Notes under the pieces: model-generated | Database searches by the model: none | What the model saw: only the letters and a program-made list of their open reading frames with translations | Told to the model about the DNA's origin: nothing | Shown here: positions 24,401 through 41,595 of the stretch, one piece after another | How the letters are laid out: each line of letters begins with the position of its first letter | How positions within the stretch are numbered: the first letter of the stretch is position 1 | Source: Bimastos eiseni | Lineage: Eukaryota > Annelida > Clitellata > Crassiclitellata > Lumbricidae | DNA: 64,000 bases | Reading direction: 5' to 3' | Assembly (NCBI GenBank): GCA_959347315.1 | Contig: OY365822.1 | Span: 5,680,000 to 5,743,999 of the forward strand | Made by a program: the position numbers and the translations under genes

Positions 24401-25919
24401 GTACTTACTCATAACAGTCATTCAAATAACGAAACTAAAAACCTGTAATCATGCAACATACTTTCATGGACAGAATAAATTGCTGTTGTCTTCCACAGCC
24501 CACTGCCTCCGATCAAGTAATTAATGGTTGACAAGCATAGAGTTAATTTCAGGTAAAAGGAACTTCACTAAGTTAAAATTAACGCAATATTTGGTAATCG
24601 CAAAGAATACATGCTCCAATTGTAAACGATATGGAAATTCTTAAATGCACTCAAATAGAGTATTGATACCTACTCAGCCACATTCAACTCATTCATTCAG
24701 AAAATAATAAAGCACTCTTCCAGGGTAACTACTCAATACAATAATACAACACAATGCAACTGTAATTTGATATTGCCCTTCTTACAAATAGTTCAGAAGT
24801 GCACACACGCCTTGATGGCACAGCTGCAGTTGTAATGCAGATCAATTGTGTGGCTCAGGTCCCTACACAGTGATGCCCCGGACGAGGGTCGACTCCACAC
24901 TCTCTATATTACGGGCCGACTGCTCTGACCAATCAGCCACCATGCCACACTCAAAAGCGCTCCCAACCCCAGCCCAGACAAAAGGTAATTCTTCAAATGG
25001 CCATAATGCAATGCTATAAACATGTAAAGAACACCAAAAAAAACCTGGTTCGTCTGATATATATCATTTGAAAGAGACTAAATGTATAGCTAGTGCACAT
25101 TTATCAAAATAGACACCACTAGCATAAAATCATCACACTTTCTATAACTGCTGAAATCAACATGCTTATTCATTTGAGTCATTTGAAAATGGTTCATTGT
25201 CTTTTATGCTTTGTGAGTTCAATTTTCGCTAGTTATTGTTTGCGAGTTTAACTAGTCCTTTTGGATGCGAGATACCTTTTGGAGAATATGCAGTTAAAAA
25301 TTTCAGAAACTGATTCCTTTAATTAGATGAACTACGTTTGCTGCATTTTTATAAACTTCTACAGTTCTGTTTTGATTTGCTGTGTAAAATAAAGTCGTTT
25401 TTCTTTACTTATTGCATTGCATTATGGGATGTGGCTAGGTATGTATCAAAACTCAAATATAGCGCATTAGGGGCGGCCACATTGTTTACTAAAGGGAATG
25501 TATTCTTAGTGATTACTCAATATTTACTTCCTTCTTATGTTTTAGCGCTACGCAGTGAACGCTATTCACTAGTGACTCATAACTTACTTTACTTAAGCGA
25601 ATGTAACTGCCTGAGTAGTGACACAGCGCTCTGTTCTATTATCAGTCCTGGGGTCGAGTTTTTTTATGGTCACCGGTCAAAATCGGATCGATGTAAACCT
25701 CTACCATAAAAATTGTTTGGGAGCATGCTATTTCACCACTATCGGGAATTATTTTCGGGGAATCGGGCATTTTGACCTTTTCGGTGTTTTCGGGGATTCG
25801 GGTGATCCCAGAGCGATGGGTGCTGCACACGTGCTGCTAAACAAACCACTTTTTCATTTCTTCTTACAATTGCAATCGCTTACCACAAAAGTGTTTGAAG
25901 ATTTGTGGCTGTGGGACAT
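160..25919 (-). CDS. UTP20: UTP20 (DRIM), small-subunit processome component 20, 5' half; 32 exons, continues beyond the left edge
   Basis: UTP20 is a very large nucleolar HEAT-repeat scaffold of the U3 snoRNP/SSU processome, needed for pre-rRNA cleavage and 18S rRNA production. I joined 32 minus-strand exons; all junctions use GT-AG and every phase is compatible, giving about 1268 codons. Family matches run in order: an N-terminal SHKSSNTF block, LGRDLRSEFY (exon 6), IRMFAAESFSFLVRK (exon 7), VPLDYLVGQL (exon 21), QKAAFDCIMTYK (exon 25), ARKNVVLAFLANSRPEEI (exon 27) and a YFPLLMKCNP start to exon 32. Exons about 24-32 fall in the DRIM region. The human protein is about 2785 residues, so more than half the gene lies to the left. 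Weak points: donor of exon 10, low end of exon 32, and exon 1 (short). Introns are rich in minisatellites and MITEs. Identity is from remembered family sequence, not a search. Confidence 0.93.
645..724 (-). CDS. UTP20: UTP20 exon 31
   Basis: Encodes IEKLPLEGIHNPTGLLRLCL and TWSSNP, matching TPLLKLISIWSRNA. Phase 0 in, 2 out, donor GTAAGT. Confidence 0.93.
1582..1659 (-). CDS. UTP20: UTP20 exon 30
   Basis: 26 codons, FFNQFDKYQWSVGELDALFD and ALVWPQ; the VWPQ ending is shared with vertebrates. Phase 0/0. Confidence 0.92.
1862..1996. repeat. ~20-bp minisatellite in a UTP20 intron
   Basis: Degenerate copies of CAGTCCACGACTTTGTTAT between UTP20 exons 29 and 30. Confidence 0.8.
2223..2418 (-). 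CDS. UTP20: UTP20 exon 29
   Basis: Encodes ILTSVEMIFLKLGNIIDLYV through TIRNAVLARINE, matching ILNSLEIVLKNISHLISAYLPK. Phase 2 in, 0 out, donor GTGTGA. Confidence 0.95.
3444..3522 (-). CDS. UTP20: UTP20 exon 28
   Basis: Encodes DLSEKVKEIVTTVDVSKAIP and LRKQQ, matching the DLDLSKVLPLGRQ block. Phase 1 in, 2 out. Confidence 0.9.
3996..4145. repeat. CAACATACTC-type minisatellite
   Basis: Irregular repeats of CAACATACTCAAACATACT between UTP20 exons 27 and 28. Confidence 0.75.
4256..4422 (-). CDS. UTP20: UTP20 exon 27
   Basis: Encodes ILYGKMRLKLGKDANGRTQG, then RPEEINHFLDLILQPFSKFF, matching ILYGRMKNKTG ... QPEEIQIFLDLLFEP. Phase 2 in, 1 out. Confidence 0.97.
4922..5047 (-). CDS. UTP20: UTP20 exon 26
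   Basis: Encodes ENFERLISEKTFRNEVVLFS through NAEHRNDLIPILM, matching ENLQRLLEDRSFKEEIVHF. Phase 2 in, 2 out. Confidence 0.96.
5262..5560. repeat. TTCATTCACACCATTCAG-type minisatellite
   Basis: Degenerate 17-19-bp repeats between UTP20 exons 25 and 26. Confidence 0.75.
5725..5810 (-). CDS. UTP20: UTP20 exon 25
   Basis: Encodes LLKHQSPVVQKAAFDCIMTY onward. QKxxxDCIMTYK is a near-invariant UTP20 block. Phase 0 in, 2 out. Confidence 0.97.
6406..6496 (-). CDS. UTP20: UTP20 exon 24
   Basis: Encodes ILVVHLNLFALFHDGKSLPQ through LLEFYLD after a split Arg. Start of the DRIM region. Phase 2 in, 0 out. Confidence 0.9.
6677..6855 (-). mobile_element. tRNA-derived SINE (reverse copy)
   Basis: On the minus strand it begins GTGGCATGTTGGCTGATTGG and has a B-box-like GGGTTCGCCCC. 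It shares its body with copies at about 10092, 24781, 34425 and 63890. Lies in a UTP20 intron. Confidence 0.75.
7208..7414 (-). CDS. UTP20: UTP20 exon 23 (acidic linker)
   Basis: Encodes NEYLLHSHDVTSAGTQDLRL, then a Glu/Asp-rich tract and a basic KEGRRKNAKPVQQR segment. It occupies the same place as the acidic, poorly conserved linker of vertebrate UTP20. Phase 2 in, 2 out. Confidence 0.93.
7470..7540. repeat. Three ~27-bp repeats each with CCAATCA
   Basis: Three units containing GACCAATCA or AACCAATCA plus CCAGTGCA, about 60 bp upstream of UTP20 exon 23 in its intron. Confidence 0.7.
8000..8231 (-). CDS. UTP20: UTP20 exon 22
   Basis: Encodes an acidic Asn/Ser-rich linker, then INFSGFRDRLWTTMQSFPHV and CEPRSRIIIPIFFQFLE, matching TNFRFLLWRALTKFPERVEP. 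Phase 1 in, 2 out, donor GTAAGT. Confidence 0.95.
8941..9097 (-). CDS. UTP20: UTP20 exon 21
   Basis: Encodes VPLDYLVGQLHLNCEPLWKN onward, very close to the vertebrate VPLRYLLGMLYINFSALWDP block. Phase 0 in, 1 out, donor GTACGT. Confidence 0.96.
9176..9735. repeat. ~17-bp CATGACCAATTACTACT minisatellite
   Basis: About 30 degenerate units in the UTP20 intron between exons 20 and 21, ending about 50 bp from the exon 20 donor. Many units contain CCAAT. Confidence 0.88.
9783..9932 (-). CDS. UTP20: UTP20 exon 20
   Basis: 50 codons, TGDLRNVFQIGLDAELIPAS through NRLPTGISEK; phase 0/0; equivalent to the AILRQAELVPATVNDYREKL block. Confidence 0.93.
10092..10260 (+). mobile_element. tRNA-derived SINE (forward copy)
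   Basis: A-box-like segment at about 10104-10122 and B box GGTTCGACCC at 10159-10168, then a body shared with the other copies. Not a functional tRNA: there is no acceptor-stem pairing or discriminator end. Confidence 0.8.
10364..10423 (-). CDS. UTP20: UTP20 exon 19
   Basis: 20 codons, LRRLTLHILSRFQLEVSANQ, matching the vertebrate IRLLTIRILNHFDVQLPE block. Phase 0/0. Confidence 0.93.
11171..11321 (-). CDS. UTP20: UTP20 exon 18
   Basis: Encodes KYAQNEDSLCVVGFYLTCAE through LLLEANLSSPYSQ after a split Ser. A nearer AG gives a stop in the required phase, so the TTTTAG acceptor at 11322 was chosen. Confidence 0.88.
11325..11715. repeat. ~24-bp AAGAAAACTACTATAC minisatellite
   Basis: Degenerate tandem units immediately upstream (transcript sense) of UTP20 exon 18; the array nearly touches its acceptor. 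Confidence 0.8.
11862..11976 (-). CDS. UTP20: UTP20 exon 17
   Basis: Encodes TVQLLNLLRETLVTLAYLVE through HDIPSILLR. Reading past the donor hits an in-frame TAG, supporting the splice. Phase 1 in, 2 out. Confidence 0.9.
12425..12516 (-). CDS. UTP20: UTP20 exon 16
   Basis: Encodes PVNRTISVEILPRLMQNLLR onward after a split Arg, equivalent to RPLEKEKVIPLVTGFI. Phase 2 in, 1 out. Confidence 0.9.
12590..12905. repeat. GATGAGAAGGCATATCTGCTAAT minisatellite
   Basis: About 23-bp degenerate units filling the UTP20 intron between exons 15 and 16, downstream of the duplicated exon 15 donor. Confidence 0.8.
12928..13059 (-). CDS. UTP20: UTP20 exon 15 (donor tandemly duplicated)
   Basis: Encodes GKETAPKFIAWVITKLDDFS through WAMIRCLPHLR (vertebrate WAALVVLPHIR). 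The donor CTCATCTCAG/GTAGGCACC is followed by a second copy 21 bp downstream. Using the second would add an in-frame TAG, so the first is used here. Confidence 0.9.
13552..13680. repeat. CAATCAAGACTTTGCAATCAATAC-type minisatellite
   Basis: About 24-bp degenerate units just beyond the donor of UTP20 exon 14. Confidence 0.75.
13753..13910 (-). CDS. UTP20: UTP20 exon 14
   Basis: Encodes DALFYLVEYASKLESPSDVL through RPYVLNFSAG; phase 0 in, 2 out, donor GTGAGT. Confidence 0.9.
14414..14457. repeat. (CATA)n microsatellite
   Basis: About 11 perfect CATA units in a UTP20 intron. Confidence 0.97.
14712..14789 (-). CDS. UTP20: UTP20 exon 13
   Basis: 26 codons, VFRSQYSYSQLRSFIEELHE onward, phase 0/0. 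The 33-bp CCAAT-containing array begins about 43 bp upstream of its acceptor. Confidence 0.88.
14832..15616. repeat. 33-bp CCAAT-containing minisatellite, about 23 copies
   Basis: Unit GACCAATCACAAAGTAACAC plus AGCATAAGACATC, in the UTP20 intron just upstream of exon 13. Because 33 is a multiple of three and the unit lacks stops in several frames, it produces long spurious open frames with 11-residue periodicity on both strands. Variation is mostly single-base. Confidence 0.97.
15819..16109. mobile_element. hAT-type MITE, copy 1 (truncated at one end)
   Basis: Starts CAGTGGTTCCCAATCTTTTT, a typical hAT terminus, and has GGGCCACTT-type ends. Flanked by GTCTAAAT and GTTTAAAT (7/8 match, likely 8-bp target duplication). 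Body homologous to 18902-19246. In UTP20 intron 12. Confidence 0.8.
16354..16488 (-). CDS. UTP20: UTP20 exon 12
   Basis: 45 codons, VVASLLERKISEEGALEELL through RTRLFST, phase 0/0, donor GTAAGT, acceptor TTTCAG. Confidence 0.9.
16722..16806. repeat. 14-bp CATATACACGAGT tandem repeat
   Basis: About six units close to the donor of UTP20 exon 11. Confidence 0.85.
16859..16972 (-). CDS. UTP20: UTP20 exon 11
   Basis: 38 codons, EKLRCDETRNLKGVLKLLII onward, phase 0/0, donor GTTAGT. Confidence 0.85.
17088..17152. repeat. (AT)n-rich palindromic tract
   Basis: Alternating TATATA/ATATAT segments within a UTP20 intron. Confidence 0.9.
17607..17741 (-). CDS. UTP20: UTP20 exon 10 (3' boundary uncertain)
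   Basis: Encodes VVPILLNKLDGDFSEAVGEA through FISPEHSTSVLQNLI, equivalent to the YISKEHFGTFFECL block. The boundary used is a weak GTACTC donor that keeps phase 0. The frame stays open to a better GTATGT donor near 17516, so the exon may be about 90 bases longer. Confidence 0.75.
17945..18112 (-). mobile_element. tRNA-derived SINE, second family (reverse copy)
   Basis: Minus strand reads TAGTGGTTAATGTGG (A-box-like), GTCGATCCCG (B-box-like), then a body ending GCTAAGAAAATGAAGTCGC. Related bodies occur near 22850, 38830, 48370 and 51540. Confidence 0.7.
18208..18285 (-). CDS. UTP20: UTP20 exon 9
   Basis: 26 codons, LVDGVGHVLFETVKGVQKQF onward, phase 0/0, donor GTAAGA; equivalent to VEGVGQLLFEMCKGVRNMF. 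Confidence 0.92.
18392..18600 (+). mobile_element. tRNA-derived SINE, third family (forward copy)
   Basis: Starts GTGGTGGCGTAGTGGTACG (A-box-like), with GGTTTGAACCC as B box, then a body with GTTGCTCACCCATAATTGTC and CAATGGACCTG. A longer relative lies at about 36760-37086. Confidence 0.75.
18799..18858 (-). CDS. UTP20: UTP20 exon 8
   Basis: 20 codons, HKEPAELFDYIFKKVNNNRD, phase 0/0, donor GTAAGT. It directly follows the LVRK motif, as in the family. A hAT MITE lies 43 bp upstream of its acceptor in intron 7. Confidence 0.85.
18902..19246. mobile_element. hAT-type MITE, copy 2, with perfect 8-bp target duplication
   Basis: Flanked by GTCTAAAC at 18894-18901 and 19247-19254. Ends are TAGCGGTCCC and GGGATTCACTG (imperfect inverted). 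Body matches copy 1 (AGTTGGAGGACATGATGGGC and CGAGGGCCACT). No transposase. In UTP20 intron 7. Confidence 0.88.
19553..19634 (-). CDS. UTP20: UTP20 exon 7
   Basis: Encodes LICPLLQHHQTYIRMFAAES and FSFLVRK. The FAAESFxFLxRK motif is one of the most conserved UTP20 stretches. Confidence 0.96.
20305..20502 (-). CDS. UTP20: UTP20 exon 6
   Basis: Encodes LVVHLGRDLRSEFY through LFRLMLKDIRKIFR, a hallmark N-terminal HEAT segment (human LVVQLARDLQTDFYP ... WRLMVKDM). Ends in phase 2. Confidence 0.95.
20683..20760. mobile_element. Possible hAT terminus fragment
   Basis: CAATGTTCCCTCTAAGCTGT resembles a widespread hAT terminal repeat; no partner end found. Weak. Confidence 0.35.
21469..21539 (-). CDS. 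UTP20: UTP20 exon 5
   Basis: Encodes DKIAESLLEHLAVPHSMALT and PLL, then two bases of a split Asp before a GTGAGA donor. Confidence 0.88.
22179..22351. mobile_element. hAT-type MITE, 173 bp, with 8-bp target duplication
   Basis: Inverted ends CAGGGCCGTACCGAG and CTCAGTATGGCCCTG; perfect direct duplications CACATTTG at 22171-22178 and 22352-22359. No coding capacity. Within 40 bp of UTP20 exon 4. Confidence 0.92.
22388..22449 (-). CDS. UTP20: UTP20 exon 4
   Basis: Encodes SFRREVESKACSYELVILHK after a split Leu codon. Acceptor GTACAG, donor GTATGT. The only open phase agrees with exon 3. Confidence 0.85.
23181..23250 (-). CDS. UTP20: UTP20 exon 3
   Basis: Encodes YFGLALQKWCELNVTQHF, matching the vertebrate FFEGLLKWRELNLTEHF block. 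Ends with one base that joins the two leading bases of exon 4. An 18-bp minisatellite lies 15 bp upstream of its acceptor. Confidence 0.9.
23265..23690. repeat. 18-bp minisatellite, about 23 copies, next to the UTP20 exon 3 acceptor
   Basis: Unit CAAACATCAATTAGTTAT with one common C/T variant; gives a spurious 6-residue-periodic open frame. On the transcribed (minus) sense each unit carries AACTAAT, a branch-site-like motif. The array stops 15 bp before the exon 3 boundary. Confidence 0.97.
23830..23945 (+). pseudogene. Fragment of a LINE reverse-transcriptase C-terminus
   Basis: Reads ARNSLPDHVQNATPLGTFHI, a typical tail motif of animal non-LTR reverse transcriptases (WNSLPxxV...SFK). Very short fragment in UTP20 intron 2. 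Confidence 0.5.
24125..24205 (-). CDS. UTP20: UTP20 exon 2
   Basis: 27 codons, phase 0/0, FKSFNELVDEINISHQ onward; equivalent to the FAERLGNVNIDI block of vertebrate UTP20. Acceptor TTTTAG, donor GTATTT. Confidence 0.85.
24781..24955 (-). mobile_element. tRNA-derived SINE (reverse copy)
   Basis: Same family as the copy at 10092; the minus strand has a B-box-like GAGTCGACCC and the CTGCAGTTGTAATGCAGAT body region inverted. In UTP20 intron 1. Confidence 0.75.
25884..25919 (-). CDS. UTP20: UTP20 exon 1 (start codon, 12 codons)
   Basis: Reads MSHSHKSSNTFV, then a strong GTAAGC donor. The phase (0) fits exon 2, and SHKSSNTF matches the SHKxENTY block at the start of vertebrate UTP20. An ETS-like site lies about 100 bp upstream. 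It is short, so confidence rests on the motif, donor and phase together. Confidence 0.7.
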
Positions 25920-27096
25920 GTTGGAGCTGCAGTTACAAATCAACAGCAACAAAACAAGTTTTAAACTGCATTCCAGTTAAAATAAACTCAGCCCACATGT
26001 TGCATTAACAACACTGAAACTTCCGGTCGGAACAACAAGTTACAAACGCGCTCGCCCGGTGGATTTGAAGTAGCCCAATTCGCACGTTCCTATTATGTAT
26101 CGTAACCTATCGTAATCGTATTTTTGATCTCAATATTTCTACAGCACTCACAAAGCGAAGTTGCGGAAACAGCTTATTCACAGGCGCTTAATCAAAACAG
26201 AATCGATAGACAGAGGCCAAAATCCAGAGAGTCAGGCAGGCAACCTACTGCAGAAATGCTAACGTGCAACTCTATATACGTAGTATCAAACCACACATCT
26301 TCGATAATTCTTCACTATCCAGCCAACCCGTTAGAGTTAGCCGATCACCTCATTCTGTCTCATCACTGTCAATATCTGTAGCATCGCACTGGCTTTTTAA
26401 TAAAAAGCTATTCAAGATCTCGTGCTCTGACTCATTGGATCCCACGGTCACTCTAAATGGCACTCGTAATCATAAGGTTCACATTTCTAAAGCACCACTC
26501 AAAAGCCAGACGCGGGCACCAGCTTCTTCACGAGTCATGTCATAGTGAATGCCCGAAGGTAGTCTTAAGGAGGTTCGATTCCGATTTTAAAAGGTTTAGA
26601 GGAGGTAGAGAAGCTGTCAAGGCAAACGTTGCTTAGTTCGAGAAACGGAATGTGGATGATTAGGTGAATCTGGGTAAGAGGACTGTTCTTGAAGATATTG
26701 AACCCACCTGAACGTTTACAGCAACTCTAAACCACCGGGCAACCGAACCCGGACCTCCTCTGGAGTTTGGACTGCCATTTGGACGACCGTACATCTGATT
26801 GAATATGGCGCGGTGTCCCCGATTAGTTTTTGAGAAACTTGTGCTTTCGTGATTTGAGGTTTACGATTTTTTAGCAATGAGTCATACTTATTATTTTGTA
26901 TCATTGTTTAGTGCTGAAGCAGCCACTTTTAAAATGTCTTTCAGATAATTGCTTCAGATAATTGCTAATAGCCCACTGTAATCAATTAACCGTAAACTCG
27001 ATCGAATTTCCTTGCACTAGAGCGACAGCTAGCGGTCACTATTTCCTATTACGGCTCACATTTAGTGCGGACCTTGCTTGCATGGCCAAACGTAAA
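25920..27096. other. Divergent UTP20-NMT intergenic region
   Basis: About 1.2 kb between the two proposed start codons, including unmapped 5' UTRs. No TATA box or long repeat stands out. It holds the ETS-like site at its left end and the YY1-like NMT start at its right end, so it may act as a bidirectional housekeeping promoter (inference). Confidence 0.5.
26019..26026 (-). promoter_or_regulatory. ETS-like site upstream of UTP20
   Basis: CCGGAAGT on the minus strand, about 100 bp upstream of the proposed UTP20 ATG. ETS/GABP sites are common in promoters of ribosome-biogenesis genes. Motif match only. Confidence 0.4.
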
Positions 27097-37139
<10,043 letters not shown>

Positions 37140-38999
37140 ATGTCCGCCGCAACGGTCAACACGACTTGAACTTTTAGGATTTTTCAATTTGTAGCGTTGA
37201 AAGGCCAATTTTAATGGAGGCTTGATATTCTAATCATAAGAAAACGGCGCAAATTTTCTAAGGTGCGACGGACGTTGCGTGGCTGTCATTGCAGAACAAA
37301 TCTTAAGTGCGTGTGGCAAAGAATGGACGACCCGAGTAGCGCGTGGATTCTGCCGCACGCCGAGTCCGTCTGTACTACGAATGTTGTCGTGCGCTTTAAG
37401 CAAATATTCCCAAGGATGTTAATATATCCTGACGGATACGATGGTCGGTGATGTGGTTACTGTCCGCAAAGAAGGGTTGTGTACAAGCGAATGTGTTTTT
37501 CTTATGTTTTGAAGAAACTATTCCAGTTTTAAACAATACCCCATATTCGATCTCTGTTTACCACTCTGTTTCTTGTTCAACATTGGTCGAGTGGTAAGGC
37601 TGTGGCTTTTCTCTAGTGTTTTGGGTTCAAGTCCAATGGCAGCATCCCTGGCTAAGGAGGTTCTTGGCATGATTTTCTTTATGTAGGCCATGGTTTTGTA
37701 CTTACGTGGCGAAATGGGGTACACAAAGTCATGGAGGAGCGTACGTACAATGGTGTATTGCTTGAAGTCATTGTTTTGCTAAGTTTGACAGATTGGATGC
37801 AATAATAGATGCTCTCCCCAACCGCTTTTGATGATTGGGCGTGCTGAAGTCTGTTCAAAAGACTGTCCAACCTTGTTAGTTAATGCATGCCATAAGCGAG
37901 CAATTACTATTCCTTAATTCTCTGGCAGGTGTTCTTGTGATTTAGCATGGGATTTATCATTCATGTTTGCTTAAGTTGTTGACATTTTTATGTCGCATAT
38001 GTAAAACCTTTGGCCTCTTTCGGATACCGATATATTTGTTTACGCGTTTTTACACAGTCTAGATCACGTGTTGTCTCGTTGTATTTGCTGCTGGTTGCAT
38101 CTTCCATACCTTTGTGCTGTGCGTGATTTCACTAGAACTCGTTTATTTTACGCTTTGTAATGTATGATCGCTCTTAGAAGAAACTTCAAACTTATATCTC
38201 AACTCCTTCCTTCTTCTCTCTTTGCAAATGTTTTTTCTACTATTTCACGATTTTTAATATTTTATTTTATTAGACTGGTCGGTTGTCTGTTGATGCTTTC
38301 TTTAATTGATGATTGATCCTTGTCTTCTTTTACTTGAAATTAAATTTAAAAGATCGTAAAATATATAAACACCGTGGCCATACCAAAATACATTGTTTTC
38401 CAATGTGTACAGGTTGAGCCTTGCAATCCACGAGAAAAATTGCAGTTGTAAGTTTTCCATTGATCCCTTTCAGTGGTGACTGACGACTGCTTGTTGCGAT
38501 GTACAGTAAATATACTTTACTCACATTGGAGCTCATTTAATAACACAAAATTTTGCTACTGCACTTAGAATTGTTTTTGTATGATTAAGCCTAGAGCATT
38601 GTATATTATAGCTTATTAATGAATAATAATTTTCGTTTGATTTCACGCTGACATACCGAATTATGACCACAAGAACAGTATATATAGAAGTCTGATTTGA
38701 CTGTCGGCAGCCATGCAAGGCGTGAATTACGCTATGCATCTTATTTGACCAACGGCGCCACCTAGCGAAGGAAGGAATTGTCAACCTTAAGGGGATACGG
38801 GTTGCGAACTCGGTTCCTAGGCTCAGCGCCCCTGTGCGTTATCCATTACTCTCCGCTCTCGTGTGCCGAGGCTAAGAAGTCAAAGTCGCTGACACTTCAC
38901 ACTCGTGACTGCTTAGACCGGTGCTCTACATGACTTAAATACAATCGTTGAATCTGCACTCACAAACGCTTTTGCCTATAATGCAGACCGGAGCTCAGC

Positions 39000-39520
39000 T
39001 TGCATTAACTACTTCTGATAGACGCTGGTTGGCCTGATAATAAATCCATTGGGCTTTCGCGACATTAGGCGAGACCGTTCTTCCGGTTTCGACATGCGCA
39101 CTCAGGAGCCCGACCGACGATGACGCGAACGTGACGTCGAGTGACGTGTGATGCGGCCAAATTGCTGTCTTCGTGCGCCATAAAAGTAGATCCGTATCGT
39201 CGTACGGCTGGCGCTCGTTGCTGGGGCTTCCAGCTGATCTTGAGGCAATGAACGTGGAACGTGTGACGAACAGTCTCAGAGTTAATAGGTCTGAATAAAC
39301 AGCCGCTCGCGCTAATTGTCAGGCACTTCGTTCGTATGCAGACAATGCGACGTCACTGCTGACGCTACCCTATGACGCAGCCGTTGATGGAGTGAGGAGG
39401 CCAGACAAACGCACCGAATGCACGCCGAAGATTCGTGGTGGGCTTCTAAGGATTCAGTCGGGGTTAGCAGTCCGCGTAAGCCTGCTTAGGTGTAGTTCGT
39501 GGTGTCAGGTGGTGGCAATA
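39000..39520 (+). promoter_or_regulatory. Promoter-like or solo-LTR-like block
   Basis: GC-richer than its surroundings. Carries CGTGACGTCG and GTGACGTGTG (CRE-like), then CATAAAAGT about 40 bp on, and CTGAATAAACAG about 110 bp further: the order expected for U3-TATA-R-polyA of an LTR. Terminal TG/CA and a target duplication were not defined. Confidence 0.35.
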
Positions 39521-40299
39521 CACTAAGGGAGTCATATATCGTACGTTATCGAAAATATGCGCGACATAATAGCGTACGCGTGCCGTACGTACGTTATTTT
39601 AGGTGTTCAACTTTGCACCATTGCTGATCAGGGCCCTTGATACAGAGTGTAGCAAACACCCTTGTGTTATTGTCATTGGATTCCTGCGTTCTGATTGGTC
39701 GGCTTACATGGACGCCATTTTGTTTCCCTGCTGGGAATAAGATCATTTGCTTCTGCTGCGCTACGCCATACCCAATTATACGGGCCCAGGACCTAATATA
39801 GATTAACCTAATCAACCGAAACTTCTCGAAGAAAGAACCTCTAATGAAGCTTCCCCCATGCGTGCAGGCGACGGAATCAGGCCCATCCCTTCCAATTCGC
39901 GGTTAATTAAGTTTTCCGTTCACACCTTTGTGCAGCCTATAGAGACCCAGTTCTGATGTGCGGAAGAAAATTAGAGAAAAATCAACTCAAGGCAATGCAT
40001 TCGTTGCTGCATGCATTTGAAATTCATAGCAGCGGTTTCACTACGGTTTATATACACAGTGAATACGATTGGGCGTTTCAAATCACCACGGGGGCGATTC
40101 GCCCAGGGCGGCAATTCCATATGGGCGGCATTTGGACGGATGAAAAATAAAAGAAGGAAGAAGAATGGGAGAAAAATGAGGCGACGGATGTTCCGAATGA
40201 GGAAATAGAAAGACGAGATCACAGAAATCGACTATGGCTATAGGGTGTTGGAATAGTGACCGCTCATATCGTCGCAAATCATTTCGTCAGATTAAGCAT

Positions 40300-40450
40300 C
40301 CCAAGGATCAGGTTAGTGTCAGGTTAGGCATCGTGAGGGTTGGTTAGGATCAGGTTATGCGTCGTGAGGGTCGTTTAGGGTCGGGGTTAGGGTTAGTGTC
40401 GTCTTTAAATGCGACGAATTGAACTGCGACCAATTGAGCGGGAGCCGTTG
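40300..40450 (+). repeat. Second copy of the telomere-like-core repeat
   Basis: GCATCGTGAGGGTTGGTTAG, TCAGGTTATGCGTCGTGAGG and GGGGTTAGGGTTAG, then TGCGACGAATTGAACTGCGA. Parallel in order to the NMT intron 1 MITE but without clear inverted ends. Confidence 0.65.
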
Positions 40451-40874
40451 GAAGCAAGCCCTACTAGAAGTTACAAAAAAGGATGACATTTTAAAAAAGG
40501 ATGGTCGCTTGAGTCACGCAAGCGAAGTCGCTGCTGCCGATTTATTTATTTTTGCTCAAATACGAATCAGTTATTAACTTGTACAGGTACAAGCGTCACG
40601 ATCTAATCATATGGATCAAGAATAGTCAAAGAAAAATTGAAAATTTACGTCACAGAACGGTGAAATTGATTAAAATTGTGCATGGAACATACGACGAAAA
40701 AAGGGATTGTCTAAACGTCTGAATGTTCGTATACACATCCTGTTGACAACGCTGACATCGTTGCACGCGCTGGATTAATAATGTTCTGATACAGTAGCGT
40801 AAATCAGTATCGAATAGTAACGACTTTGTAACTTTGTCCTTTCGTTCCGCACCTGCATCGTTCAACCAAAGAAA

Positions 40875-41595
40875 ATGTCCAAGAAAAAGCTGGACGAGAA
40901 AAGCCAGAAGACTGAAGACTTATTACCGGCAATGGAATAAATGCTTGAGCGTTTTGCACAATCGATTAATGCAAAACTCGACGAAATGGTCGAAAAATCC
41001 ACACGAAAGCACATTGCCACCCACTGCGAAGAAATGGCAAAGAAGATAGTTGTGTTAGAAGAGGCGAATAAGGCACTCCCAAGATCGTCTTCATTACCTG
41101 GAGACAAGAGACAGGCAAGATACTCTAATAATTAACGGCATAAAAGAGGATCCTATTCAGGGCAAGGCAAAAGATGACGCAGAAGCAACAAGGGCCGTAC
41201 TAGCCTTATGCAACGAGCAACTCGGATTGCATATTGCACACGCTGACATCTCAGCAGCATTTCGTCTAACAAAATGGTCCAAAGGCGGCAGTCCACCCAT
41301 CATGGTCAAATTCACCACCCAACACCAGAGAAATGCAGTCTACAAAGCCCGCCTACGACTCAAGAATTTGGGTCGGGCGTCCGGTGGCTCGGGAGTATAC
41401 ATAAATGAATACCTCTCATCACAATGTGCTCGCATCTTCGCTGCCACAAGAGCCATGGTCAAGGGAAAACAAGCCTTCTCGACATGGACATTTTCAGGGT
41501 CGATCTACTTAAGACTGTTCAAGCAGCCGGCCTCCAAGCCCATCAAAATCGATTCTCTGACGACCCTGGAAAAGTACGCCACCATTACCGATTAA
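40875..41595 (+). pseudogene. LINE ORF1 remnant
   Basis: Lys/Glu-rich coiled-coil start (MSKKKLDEKSQKTEDLLPAM then a stop), followed after a frame change by ALCNEQLGLHIAHADISAAF and VYINEYLSS, resembling ORF1 of invertebrate CR1/L2 elements (YINEDLT...). Confidence 0.7.

Larger units (their letters stand above)
37140..40830. other. Intergenic: NMT 3' flank, SINE pieces and possible solo LTR
   Basis: No gene recognised. Includes a second-family SINE body (about 38640-38930), a CRE/TATA/AATAAA-containing block near 39100-39320, an AAAATGGCG site on the minus strand at about 39720, and the telomere-like core at 40300-40450. The NMT 3' UTR must end here, but no AATAAA was located. Confidence 0.6.
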
